34,766 nucleotides of DNA from Leptospiraceae bacterium (lineage in GTDB: Bacteria > Spirochaetota > Leptospiria > Leptospirales > Leptonemataceae), in assembly GCA_020441005.1 (NCBI GenBank), contig JAGRNA010000146.1, positions 1 through 34,766 on the forward strand, written 5' to 3'. The notes under the pieces are model-generated. The model ran no database searches. It saw only the letters and a list, made by a program, of their open reading frames with translations, and was not told the DNA's origin. Position numbers and translations under genes: made by a program. Below, piece by piece: positions 7,604 to 15,775 of this stretch (positions are counted from its first letter, which is position 1; every line of letters begins with the position of its first letter).

Positions 7604-9451
7604 ATGCAATTCCAGCGCAATCGTTACACCCTGATCGGTGTGTTGGCCGGCATCCTGTTCCCGGTCGGGGCTCTCTTGATTGATTGGCTGATCCAGGGTA
7701 CAGAAATCAGCCTTTGGCAAATTCCGCTTATCAACCCGATCCATTTTGTGATTTTTTCAGCGCCCTTTGTGATGGGCTTCATGGCCCGCCTGGCTGGTCA
7801 GCGCGAGGACCGCATTCAGGAACAACAAAGCAAACTGCAACAGGCCCACCGCGACCTGGCCAGGCGGGCCGGCGAAATGCGCGACATCATGCGCAATATC
7901 CAGGAAGGCATTTTAACCCTCAACCCGGACGGCTCCATCAATCGCGAGTATTCCCTCTTCTTAAAAAGCATTTTTGAGAAGCAGGAACTAAGCGGAGTCA
8001 ATTTTGTCGATTTGATTTACGATCAAACCCGTCATCAGGAGCGCAAGGAGCTGCACGATTATATTGCCATGCTTTTTGAGAATCAAAACGCAGCCAGCAG
8101 TCTGCTGGAAGAACTCAATCCGGTTCAAAGCCTGGATTATGTGATTCAGGGGCAAAAAGGCGAGGTCAACTTGCGTCACCTGCAGCTGCATTTTGTGCGC
8201 ATCCTGGCCGACGACGTATTGGACAAGGTGATGGTCATCGTTCATGACAATACGGCAGAAGTAAAAAAGGAAAAGGCCCTCAAGCAGGAACAACAGCAAC
8301 ACTCTGAAGAGATTGAACGAGTGCTAGCCCTGATGGATGTACCCCTGGCCGAAATAGATACCCTGCATCAAAAGGTGGCCCGCGAATTGAAGGCCCTGGA
8401 GGAGAGCTTGCAGAGTGATCGTCCAACGGACGCCATCGTCACGATTCTCAATCAGTTGCATTCCCTGAAAGGAGAAAGTCGCCTGTTTGGGCTGCATCGC
8501 CTGGGTGATTTGATTCACGGAATGGAAGCGCGATGCCGCCAGTATTCCGACGATGCCGACAGCACCATCCAGGACCTGAATCTGGATTTAAAAATGGAAG
8601 TCATGCTGCAAATCTCGCAAACCAGAATTTACCTGGCTGATCTGGAGCAAACGCGGGGCAAGGTCATCGGCAAAATGAACGAGCACAATCAAACCAGCCC
8701 CCAGGCAAACAAGCGCTTCACCGAATGGATCCAGGGTGAGTTTATTCCCGAGCTCCGGCAAGCCCAGGGTAGCCTGGATGCGCTCTTGCAACACACCGTT
8801 CAAAAAATGGCCGCCTGGAGCGATGCCGATGCAAAGCCGCCTCAATCAGTTAACCTGGATTGGTTGAACAACCTCGACAGTTTCTTACAGCAAGGCATCC
8901 AGGAGCTGGCGCAAAGCGCGGTGGAACGCCAACTCAAGCCGCTGCGCATTGACTGCCAGCTGGCCCCCCGTGAGCTGGAGTCGTTGCCAATCCTGCGACC
9001 GGCGGTGATCCACCTGTTGCAAAATGCGCTCGCACACGGTATAGAAAGCCCTGCCGAACGCCAACGCAAAGGCAAGGACGTCGCCGGCCAAATCGAGTTG
9101 CATCTTCATCGCGGCGAGTCAGCGGAAATCCTGATTCGGGTCAAGGATGACGGCCGCGGCCTGGACGCCGCCCAAATCAAGCAGAATCTGCTGGACCAGG
9201 GCAAAATCGTCGCCTCCGAACTGGACGCGATGGACAAATCCAGTCTGATGCGGCATATATTTGAAAGCGGATTTAGCACCAGTGGAGCGCAGGTCACCCC
9301 TGTTGCCGGTCACGGTCTGGGTATGCAAGCAGTTCGCGATTTGGTCCATCAATTACACGGCCAGATCGAAATCCATAATCGCAAGGGTCATGGCATGAGT
9401 ATCGTGCTGCGCATTCCCGCTCCCGACGAACAGAAGGCAAGCAAGACATGA
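7604..9451 (+). CDS. Membrane PAS-Hpt-CheA-type histidine kinase
   Basis: The predicted protein has 615 residues. Two membrane helices (about 8-30 and 43-63) lead into a coiled coil and a PAS-like domain (about 90-215). An Hpt domain follows with LHSLKGES, placing the phospho-accepting histidine at H286. The C-terminal ATPase has a CheA-style N box (LLQNALAHGIE, N474), DDGRGLD (515-521) and GHGLGMQAV (569-577). Unlike CheA it has its own membrane anchor and sensor and lacks a CheW-like domain. It likely phosphorylates the CheY-like protein, whose start overlaps its stop by 4 bases. The ATG at 7604 is chosen because an in-frame TTG at 7481 would add 41 arginine-rich residues before the first helix and would lie in the RND promoter region. 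Confidence 0.95.
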   Translation: MQFQRNRYTLIGVLAGILFPVGALLIDWLIQGTEISLWQIPLINPIHFVIFSAPFVMGFMARLAGQREDRIQEQQSKLQQAHRDLARRAGEMRDIMRNIQEGILTLNPDGSINREYSLFLKSIFEKQELSGVNFVDLIYDQTRHQERKELHDYIAMLFENQNAASSLLEELNPVQSLDYVIQGQKGEVNLRHLQLHFVRILADDVLDKVMVIVHDNTAEVKKEKALKQEQQQHSEEIERVLALMDVPLAEIDTLHQKVARELKALEESLQSDRPTDAIVTILNQLHSLKGESRLFGLHRLGDLIHGMEARCRQYSDDADSTIQDLNLDLKMEVMLQISQTRIYLADLEQTRGKVIGKMNEHNQTSPQANKRFTEWIQGEFIPELRQAQGSLDALLQHTVQKMAAWSDADAKPPQSVNLDWLNNLDSFLQQGIQELAQSAVERQLKPLRIDCQLAPRELESLPILRPAVIHLLQNALAHGIESPAERQRKGKDVAGQIELHLHRGESAEILIRVKDDGRGLDAAQIKQNLLDQGKIVASELDAMDKSSLMRHIFESGFSTSGAQVTPVAGHGLGMQAVRDLVHQLHGQIEIHNRKGHGMSIVLRIPAPDEQKASKT

Positions 9452-9822
9452 ATGTATTAATTGTAGATGATGCCAGGGTAATGCGGAAAATCATTGCCAA
9501 CGCTATTCAGGAGAATTACGCTGTTGATAGCAGTGGACTGAATTTGACCGAAGCTGACAATGGCCAGAGCGCCTACGAGCTCAGTCAATCCAGGAAATTT
9601 GATATTATCTTTGTCGACTGGAATATGCCCGAAATGGATGGACTCGAACTGACCCGTCAGATCCGCAAATCCGGCTATCATGGTCCGTTAATCATGATTA
9701 CATCGGAAGCAGCCCGTTACATGGTCATGGAAGCGGTCAAGGCGGGCGTAACAGATTATATCGTCAAGCCGGTTACCGGTCACAAACTATGGGAGAAGAT
9801 CGGAATGTATTTCCGGACCTAA
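9448..9822 (+). CDS. CheY-like single-domain response regulator
   Basis: This is a 124-residue receiver domain with no output domain. The acidic pair D7/D8, the phosphoacceptor D57 (FVDWNMPEMDG), the conserved MITSEA switch serine region and the lysine in DYIVKPV are all present, so it should be phosphorylated normally. Its ATG overlaps the stop of the upstream kinase (ATGA), which indicates translational coupling and a dedicated kinase. CheX follows 4 bases downstream and is a natural phosphatase for it. With no output domain it must act by protein contact, for example at a motor, an enzyme or a second relay step; the target is not shown by the sequence. Confidence 0.97.
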   Translation: MNVLIVDDARVMRKIIANAIQENYAVDSSGLNLTEADNGQSAYELSQSRKFDIIFVDWNMPEMDGLELTRQIRKSGYHGPLIMITSEAARYMVMEAVKAGVTDYIVKPVTGHKLWEKIGMYFRT

Positions 9823-9826
9823 GACC

Positions 9827-10291
9827 ATGAAAAGCGAGTACATTCAACCCTTTATCAAGGCCAGTCAGCACGCCCTGCAGCACCTGTGTCAAATCGATAT
9901 TGCCGCCGGCAGTCCGGCCCTGTTTGAGACCGATCGGGATTTCCATGATGTGTCAGCCATCATCGGCCTGGCGGGTGAGGTCACTGGCGCTGTGGCCCTG
10001 AGCTTCACGACCGCCGGCTGCCTGGCCGCTAGCCAGGCCTTTACCGGTATTGCGAGCAGCACCGTAGATGATGTGGCCGTAGACGCCATCGGAGAGCTGG
10101 TCAATGTGATCGCCGGCAATGCCAAGGAAGATCTGATTCAATTCAAGATCTACATTTCCCTGCCCAACATCGTCTTTGGTCATCACGATCTGCGCTTCCC
10201 CCGCGATACGCCGGCCATCACCGTCCCGATGCAAAGCAGACAAACCGAAGATTTTAATTTACTGGTTGCCCTCAAAACGCCGCCGCAATAG
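9827..10291 (+). CDS. cheX: CheX-type CheY-phosphate phosphatase
   Basis: The 154-residue protein carries the CheC/CheX/FliY signature DAIGELVNVIAGNAK at residues 86-100. It supplies the catalytic pair E90 and N93, which in this family position the water that hydrolyses the receiver aspartyl-phosphate. The single copy of the motif and the length fit CheX rather than the two-motif CheC. It begins 4 bases after the receiver gene and is probably co-transcribed with the kinase and receiver. Spirochaetes commonly use CheX to end CheY signalling; here it sits in a small operon without methyl-accepting receptors, CheW, CheR or CheB. Confidence 0.9.
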   Translation: MKSEYIQPFIKASQHALQHLCQIDIAAGSPALFETDRDFHDVSAIIGLAGEVTGAVALSFTTAGCLAASQAFTGIASSTVDDVAVDAIGELVNVIAGNAKEDLIQFKIYISLPNIVFGHHDLRFPRDTPAITVPMQSRQTEDFNLLVALKTPPQ

Positions 10292-10312
10292 CATTCAACC
10301 AGGGATACAATC

Positions 10313-10732
10313 ATGGGGCTGCCTTATATCGAGAAATTGAAGACCGAGCACACGCGCCTGCAAACGGAGCTCAAAAATCTGTTGACCGTCGATATCAGCC
10401 AGCCGCACGGCAAACAGGAACTCTTTCGGGTGATGGATGCCCTGAGCGTCCATATGCAGGTCGAGGATAACGGGCTCTATGCGACCCTCCGAAAAGCCGC
10501 CCGGACCGACCCGGAAATTGCAACCACCCTGGAGCATTTCGCCCGGGATATCCAGACCCTGGGAGCCGATACTGTCGCTTTTTTTGACCGTTATCGTAGT
10601 CATGGCGACCCGATCAGCTTTCGAGCTGAACTGCAAACCCTGTACGACCGCTTTTTATCGCGCGTGCGCAAGGAAGAGTTGGTCCTTTTTGAGCTTTACA
10701 GCCAAATCCAGGCCCGCCTGGACCCCGCCTAG
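10313..10732 (+). CDS. Hemerythrin/HHE-like protein, divergent ligand set
   Basis: The 139-residue, all-helical protein fits the HHE fold. H13 lies in TEHTRL, and H47 and E51 in VHMQVED, matching the first HHE half; H75 (LEHFARD) may be the next ligand. In the second half the usual H-x-x-x-E is replaced by RVRKEEL, so one metal-ligating histidine is missing. Family members bind a di-iron centre and sense or carry oxygen or nitric oxide. The loss may change or abolish metal binding. The gene lies 21 bases after cheX, so it may be the sensory or regulatory member of the operon (inference). A purely structural helical bundle is the alternative. Confidence 0.75.
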   Translation: MGLPYIEKLKTEHTRLQTELKNLLTVDISQPHGKQELFRVMDALSVHMQVEDNGLYATLRKAARTDPEIATTLEHFARDIQTLGADTVAFFDRYRSHGDPISFRAELQTLYDRFLSRVRKEELVLFELYSQIQARLDPA

Positions 10733-10895
10733 CCGTGAAAAACTTACCATCCCCTAACAAATTCGCTGTCTGGCGGACCTAATTTGCCTTGACCATCCAA
10801 TCCAGCCAGAATCTCTGTAGTGGAAGTTATTGTACAAAAAATCGTGCGTTCAGTATCGGTATTGAATCAAAAAAAACCGTCAATTGAGTAAAACC

Positions 10896-11717
10896 ATGGA
10901 CAACATTTATTCCGCCATCCAAAGCCGCTTCCCAGGCAAAATAGCGCTACCGTTGATCGGACTCTTGAGCCTGTGCTTTTGGGGTTCCTGCGCGATCGAT
11001 ACCCAAAGTGTAAAAGAATTCATCACCGACTGCCCGCCCTATCAGCGCGATGTGGCCTTCCCGACATTCAAAGCCGATACCCAGACCGCCAATGTCACGC
11101 CGATTGAGGAAGAGGAGGAGGTTGAACCCGATTACCTTGATAAAATGTACAACGAGGTCAAGGAAGACTTCGAAGAGGCTGGCATCGAACTCGAAGAAAT
11201 CTCAACCGGCTTCCAGGCAGTGGGCATCAAACTGGAGCGGATTGGAGCCGACGGCCGGCCGATCAACAAGGACGAAAGCGATGAGCAGGCCAAACAGTTG
11301 AAGGTATCCCTGGATGGCGATTTGGCCTTTGATTCGGGCAGCGCTAAATTGACGCCCAAGGCAAAAGAACTGGTCGGCAAGATGGGGGCCGGCATGAATA
11401 AATACCCGGATACAGTCGCCAAAATTGAGGGTCACACCGACTCGGACGGGGCGGCAGCCGCCAACCAGAAGCTCAGCGAACGCCGGGCCCAATCGGTTAA
11501 AACCGAATTAATAACAGTGCATAAAATCGCAGCCAATCGCATCATTCAGGCCGTCGGTTATGGTGAAGAACGATTACTGGTCAATCCGGAACGCTCCGCA
11601 GCCGACAAGGCCAAGAACCGCCGGGTGGAAATCTACCTCGTGCCGCAAAAGACGACCCTGCAGTTAATGGAAATCAATCCCGGCCCGGAGTTGGCCTATC
11701 GCTCGGCTTGTCCCTGA
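10896..11717 (+). CDS. OmpA-family peptidoglycan-associated lipoprotein
   Basis: The predicted protein has 273 residues. A hydrophobic N-terminal segment ends in FWGSC (C32), a loose spirochaete-type lipobox, so lipid anchoring is likely. A strongly acidic, helical middle region (about 70-105) precedes the OmpA C-terminal domain (about 135-250). That domain has DLAFDSGSAKL, GHTDSDG, LSERRAQSV and NRRVEI, which hold the aspartate and arginine that bind meso-diaminopimelate of peptidoglycan. It should tie the outer membrane to the cell wall. ATG 10896 is preferred over TTG 10884; neither has a good ribosome binding site. The preceding gap (10733-10895) holds no clear promoter. It is followed after 55 bases by an outer-membrane barrel gene on the same strand. 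Confidence 0.92.
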   Translation: MDNIYSAIQSRFPGKIALPLIGLLSLCFWGSCAIDTQSVKEFITDCPPYQRDVAFPTFKADTQTANVTPIEEEEEVEPDYLDKMYNEVKEDFEEAGIELEEISTGFQAVGIKLERIGADGRPINKDESDEQAKQLKVSLDGDLAFDSGSAKLTPKAKELVGKMGAGMNKYPDTVAKIEGHTDSDGAAAANQKLSERRAQSVKTELITVHKIAANRIIQAVGYGEERLLVNPERSAADKAKNRRVEIYLVPQKTTLQLMEINPGPELAYRSACP

Positions 11718-11772
11718 CAATCTCCGTGAATGACCTTGGCAGCATAAACTTTACAAAATAGATACGAATCCC

Positions 11773-12960
11773 ATGACGCATACCAGGCAGCAAGCAACGC
11801 GCGCAGTACATTTCATTTTGGTGTCGGGGCTGCTTTTCAGCAGCCTGGCCGGCGGCCTTGTGGCCCAGATAACCAAACGGGAGGTACTGCCTGGCATGGT
11901 CGACATCCAGAAGCGCGAGGCCGGTAGCGGTATTGGCGGCCAGTACTACGATCACCGCTTTCGCATCCTGTTAGGCTTTGGGCGCGGTAATAACCTGCCC
12001 GCTGTCTTGAGTGAAGCCGGACCTGCCTGGATGACCAACTCATTTGTCGGCTATTTTCAAAATGTAAACAACAGCCCGGTCATTCAATTGTCCGATCCGG
12101 CCAAACTCAAGCACTGGTCCGGCCGCCTGGAAATGGACTATACATGGCTCGATCGTATCCAGGGCGGGATCAGTTACTATAATATCAATCAGGAATACAA
12201 CCGCAATGAACCGGCCCGCATTGATTTTTTTCACCCGGCCAGCGATATCAAGCGCTGGTCCTATTTTGAAGGCGTTCGTCTGACCAAATATAACGAAGAA
12301 CGCAAGAATATTTTTGTGCGCTATTTGCATCCTGTCGATTTTGACGATTTCCAGGTCCAGGGCCTGCGCATCGGTTTGTATGCCAGTCGCGAACTGGTCG
12401 ATGAGCGCAATGAAATCAGTTTTGGATCCTATGTCGCCACTACCAATACCTCCACCATCGCACCAGGCACTATTAGCTGGAGCCAGGGCGGGGTTGTGCC
12501 GGTTGTTTATGATTTGAAAGGCTATTCCATTGGCCCGGCCGTACGCTACCAGTTATTTGACTGGCTAGGCTTGCACTATCGCTTCACTCCTGTGCGCCGC
12601 AGCGGCCCCATGAACATGTTCGGAGTGCGCACCATTCAGCAAACAACCGATGCCACCGGTGCGTCGGTTGTGGGCGCCCTGATTCCCTTTGGAACAGCTG
12701 AAGTGCAGGACAGCGGCGTCCGCCACAACTTTGAGGCCGTCGCTCGTATTTATTGCCGCTATACCTTGCACCTGGGAATCATGAAAGAAGATATTGACCG
12801 CAGCTATTCCTTTTACCTGGCCAAAACTGTGGCCACGGACGCCAATCTGCCTTTCCAGGAAAAAACGCCATCCATCTTTGGATTGGGTGAAATGAGTAGC
12901 AGCCACAAAATGGAAAAGCTGGAAGTCTATTTAAAATTCGGCACCGCCCTGTTCTGGTAA
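11773..12960 (+). CDS. Predicted outer-membrane beta-barrel protein
   Basis: The 395-residue protein has an N-terminal signal peptide (hydrophobic stretch about 11-30, ending SSLAGGLVAQ). It then shows alternating hydrophobic/polar strands rich in Tyr, Phe and Gly, and it ends in aromatic Trp (FGTALFW) as outer-membrane barrels do for BAM recognition. No family was recognised with certainty. The repeated strand-turn pattern through residue 395 suggests a barrel of roughly 14-18 strands without a separate soluble domain. It probably forms a unit with the OmpA-type lipoprotein just upstream. A channel or structural role is inference. Confidence 0.83.
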   Translation: MTHTRQQATRAVHFILVSGLLFSSLAGGLVAQITKREVLPGMVDIQKREAGSGIGGQYYDHRFRILLGFGRGNNLPAVLSEAGPAWMTNSFVGYFQNVNNSPVIQLSDPAKLKHWSGRLEMDYTWLDRIQGGISYYNINQEYNRNEPARIDFFHPASDIKRWSYFEGVRLTKYNEERKNIFVRYLHPVDFDDFQVQGLRIGLYASRELVDERNEISFGSYVATTNTSTIAPGTISWSQGGVVPVVYDLKGYSIGPAVRYQLFDWLGLHYRFTPVRRSGPMNMFGVRTIQQTTDATGASVVGALIPFGTAEVQDSGVRHNFEAVARIYCRYTLHLGIMKEDIDRSYSFYLAKTVATDANLPFQEKTPSIFGLGEMSSSHKMEKLEVYLKFGTALFW

Positions 12961-12997
12961 CAGGGATCTCTGGAGCAATTTTGGCGATTGCATTGCT

Positions 12998-13031
12998 GCC
13001 TGGCGACGACAGCCTGGCCGGGCCCGTTTTT
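12998..13031 (+). terminator. Possible intrinsic terminator after the barrel gene
   Basis: GCCTGGC (12998-13004) can pair with GCCGGGC (13017-13023), with one G-U pair, around a 12-base loop. CCG and five Ts (13027-13031) follow. It lies about 40 bases after the stop at 12960 and before the next promoter region. The T-run starts three bases after the stem, so the call is tentative. Confidence 0.35.
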
Positions 13032-13060
13032 GCAAGCGCGCCACAGTAATGATATTTTTT

Positions 13061-13080
13061 TGTAACAATATCTTGCTACA
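13061..13080. promoter_or_regulatory. 20-bp dyad upstream of the triplicated membrane gene
   Basis: TGTAACAA (13061-13068) and TTGCTACA (13073-13080) form an inverted repeat with one mismatch in eight, separated by TATC. A second overlapping inverted repeat, GATATT/AATATC, spans 13051-13072. The dyad ends 14 bases before the ATG at 13095, in an AT-rich patch. It looks like an operator for a dimeric repressor controlling the transporter pair. No clear -35/-10 pair was identified. Confidence 0.38.
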
Positions 13081-13094
13081 GTGGCGCTGCGTTT

Positions 13095-13796
13095 ATGGAT
13101 CACTGGTTGCCATTTGTCTACCAATACTCCGTTGGCGGACTCTTTTTTCTGGTTAGCATTGGCATCGCTGTCCAGAAAAAAGCCATCGATCTGCGTCATA
13201 CCCGCAGCTTTGCCATTATACTCAGTCTTTTGCTCGGACTGGTGTTTTATATGTTTGTGCATGCGCTGTGGATAGCAGTCGTCACCCTGAACCTGCAATA
13301 CTGGCAACCCTGGATCTATCAATACTCGATTGGCGGCGTCTTTTTCTTCTTATCCATCGCGGTGGCCCTGAATAAACATGCAGTCAACATGGCCCATCCG
13401 CAGGGCAGAACAGTGCTTTTCAACCTGATTGCCGGACTGGTCTTTTATATGGCAGTGCATGCCATCTGGATCCTGATTGTACTCTCGCCCATGGATTCCA
13501 TTAGCATCGAAAGGGCCTGGCTGCCCTGGTTGTATCAGTATGGAATTGGCGGTTTGTTCTTTGCCCTGTCGATCTGGATCGCTATCCGCAAAAAGGCTAT
13601 TCTACCACATACCAGTCGAGGTCTGGCCATCCTGGTCAGTCTGATTCTGGGCCTGCTGTTTTATATGCTAACCCATGCTGTCTGGATCCTGGTTGTGACC
13701 GCTCCACTTGAACGGACCTTGATCCAACAAACAGAGAATACAAAAGGAAAAACGGAAACTACAAATGGACACAGTGATTACAGCGACCTGGATTGA
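13095..13796 (+). CDS. Six-helix membrane protein of three 57-residue repeats
   Basis: The protein has 233 residues. Residues 4-60, 70-126 and 142-198 are three ungapped repeats of exactly 57 residues. Each opens with W-x-P-[FW]-x-YQY-x-[IV]GG-x-FF and closes with FYM-x-x-HA-x-WI. Each repeat has two hydrophobic helices, giving six in all, and one invariant histidine (H56, H122, H194) in its second helix. The C-terminal tail (about 205-233) is hydrophilic. Its end overlaps the next gene, a sodium:solute symporter, by 32 bases, so the two are translated together. Some symporters of that family need a small membrane partner (DUF4212 or DUF997 types), and this may be an unrelated, triplicated version (inference). 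No known family was recognised. The start follows a dyad and lacks a clear ribosome binding site. Confidence 0.9.
   Translation: MDHWLPFVYQYSVGGLFFLVSIGIAVQKKAIDLRHTRSFAIILSLLLGLVFYMFVHALWIAVVTLNLQYWQPWIYQYSIGGVFFFLSIAVALNKHAVNMAHPQGRTVLFNLIAGLVFYMAVHAIWILIVLSPMDSISIERAWLPWLYQYGIGGLFFALSIWIAIRKKAILPHTSRGLAILVSLILGLLFYMLTHAVWILVVTAPLERTLIQQTENTKGKTETTNGHSDYSDLD
13104..13688 (+). repeat. Three tandem protein-level repeats
   Basis: The units are 13104-13274, 13302-13472 and 13518-13688, each 171 bases, with spacers of 27 and 45 bases. Similarity is clear in the translation but DNA identity is much lower, so the triplication is old and held by selection on the protein. Confidence 0.85.
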
Positions 13797-15600
13797 TTAC
13801 GCAGTCATCATACTATATTTCGTCGGCATCCTGTGGATCGGGACTCTGTTTGGCAAGTTTACCAAATCAACCAATGATTTCTTTTTTGGCGGGCAGCGCT
13901 TCAGTTGGTGGCTGATTGCTATGAGCTGCGTGGCCACTGTTGTGGGCTCCTATAGCTTTATTAAATACGCAGCCATCGGTTATAAATTTGGCTTTTCCTC
14001 GACCATGACCTATCTGAATGACTGGTTTGTGATCCCGATATTCATCCTGGCCTGGCTGCCGATCATTTTTTTCAACCGCATCGCTTCCATACCGGAGTAT
14101 TTTAGACGCCGCTATGACGAAAAGACGAAGCTGGTGGCGATTGTATATATTATGGTTTTTATGGTCGGCTATGTCGGCATCAATCTGTATACACTCGGCG
14201 TCGCCTTGCAGCCCTTGTTGAAAATCAATCTCTACGTTATCGTTGTCATCGTGGCCATCGTCGGGGCGATTTATTTGCACGCCGGCGGTCAAACCTCTGT
14301 CATTATGACCGATTTGATGCAGGGATTTATTCTGATTATCGCCGGCTTTATGATTTTTGGTCTGGGTATCTACTGGTTAGGCGGATTTGAAAACTTTCTC
14401 AGCGGAATGCCGCTGGAGCACAAGCTGCCCTTCGCCAATTTCAATCAACCCGCTGAATTTAATTTTGTCGGCATTTTCTGGCAGGATGCCGCTGCCAGCA
14501 CAATGGCCTTTTACTTCATGAATCAGGGCGTTATTATGCGCTTTATGAGCGCTCGCAATCCGCAAGAAGGTCGCAAGGCGGTTTTTGCCATTGTATTGGT
14601 TCTAATGCCGCTCGCTGTACTTGCGATCGCCAATACCGGCTGGATCGGTCGCTCGATGGTATCGCACGGGATGCTGCCGGCCAGTGTCAGCGATCGTGAT
14701 ATTTTCATGGCAGTGACCAACAAAATCACAACTCCGGGCATTTTTGGATTTGTATTGGCCGCCTTGACAGCGGCCTTGATGTCTACGATTGACACCCTGA
14801 TCAATGCCATCAGCGCGGTATTTGTCAACGACATCTGGCGGCCCTACATACGCAAGGATGCGCCTGACGGTCATTATCTGCATGTCGCCCGGATTGTAGC
14901 GATCCTGGCCGCTGTGCTGGGAGTGGCCCTGGTGCCCTTTTTTGCCAGCTTCAAATCCATTTATGAAGCCCACGGTACATTTACAGCCTCGATCACCCCG
15001 CCCGTAGTCACCCTGATCATCCTGTCGATTCTATCCAAACGAATCACTGCCACGGCGGCCTTTTGGAGCATGATATTGGGGTTTTTTATCATGCTTTTGA
15101 CCATGTCTTTTTTTCCACAGTTCATTCAGCCGATTGCACATGGCATTGATCCGGCACGGGACTTTAAATATATCCGGGCCCTGTATGGTATCCTGGTTAC
15201 GCTTGTATTGGCCTTCGGCATCTCGGCCTTTACCAAACGAAAGACCAACGCAGAGCTCAGCGGACTCGTGATTGACAGCGTGCACGCTGCCAAAGTGGCC
15301 TTCAAGGGTGGCGAACCCAACGATGAGGAGCCAGGTGAAACCCTGGTACGCCAGATCGAACTGGATGATAACGTGAATGGCGTGCACGTCACCGAAGAAG
15401 ATCGTAAACTGATGGAGGCCGAGCTTGGTGATCTGATGTTTATCAGCGATACCCGCTGGTGGCTGGGCGGACTGAAATCGGTGCAATTGAAACTCACGGC
15501 TACTCATAGCAAACCCGGTGTGCTGGTTTTTTCAAGAGCCGCGCTGGCAGACGGTCATCTAAAGGAAACTGAATCGGTCACGATTCAAAAATTTATCTGA
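13765..15600 (+). CDS. Sodium:solute symporter (SSS family) with long C-terminal tail
   Basis: The 611-residue protein has about 13 membrane helices up to residue 490. The family signature is at 331-362 (LAALTAALMSTIDTLINAIS, then DIWRPYI), where serine and threonine residues of this helix contribute to the sodium site. Residues 35-50 (STNDFFFGGQRFSWW) match the conserved segment between the first helices. It should import a small solute with sodium; the substrate cannot be named. A soluble tail of about 120 residues (491-611) is acidic at first and then contains DTRWWLGGLKSVQ; it is not part of the transporter core. GGAAA (13754-13758) precedes the ATG, and the start lies inside the preceding triplicated gene, indicating coupling. 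Confidence 0.96.
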   Translation: MDTVITATWIDYAVIILYFVGILWIGTLFGKFTKSTNDFFFGGQRFSWWLIAMSCVATVVGSYSFIKYAAIGYKFGFSSTMTYLNDWFVIPIFILAWLPIIFFNRIASIPEYFRRRYDEKTKLVAIVYIMVFMVGYVGINLYTLGVALQPLLKINLYVIVVIVAIVGAIYLHAGGQTSVIMTDLMQGFILIIAGFMIFGLGIYWLGGFENFLSGMPLEHKLPFANFNQPAEFNFVGIFWQDAAASTMAFYFMNQGVIMRFMSARNPQEGRKAVFAIVLVLMPLAVLAIANTGWIGRSMVSHGMLPASVSDRDIFMAVTNKITTPGIFGFVLAALTAALMSTIDTLINAISAVFVNDIWRPYIRKDAPDGHYLHVARIVAILAAVLGVALVPFFASFKSIYEAHGTFTASITPPVVTLIILSILSKRITATAAFWSMILGFFIMLLTMSFFPQFIQPIAHGIDPARDFKYIRALYGILVTLVLAFGISAFTKRKTNAELSGLVIDSVHAAKVAFKGGEPNDEEPGETLVRQIELDDNVNGVHVTEEDRKLMEAELGDLMFISDTRWWLGGLKSVQLKLTATHSKPGVLVFSRAALADGHLKETESVTIQKFI

Positions 15601-15775
15601 TCCGTTTGAGCTGTAATCAGACCGGTGCAGACCAGACCTGGCCCCATCTGGCCCGCTGGAAACGCATCCCGCTCGCCAGCCTGAATGGATCCCATAAGCA
15701 TCAGGCAAGTACTGAAAACAGCATCGCTCATATTCCAGGTGACAAAACCGGCCGGAGCCCCATCTTGACCGGACT

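Noticed and set aside
13867-14292. 141-codon minus-strand frame
   Set aside because: Antisense to the symporter gene, with no coding features.
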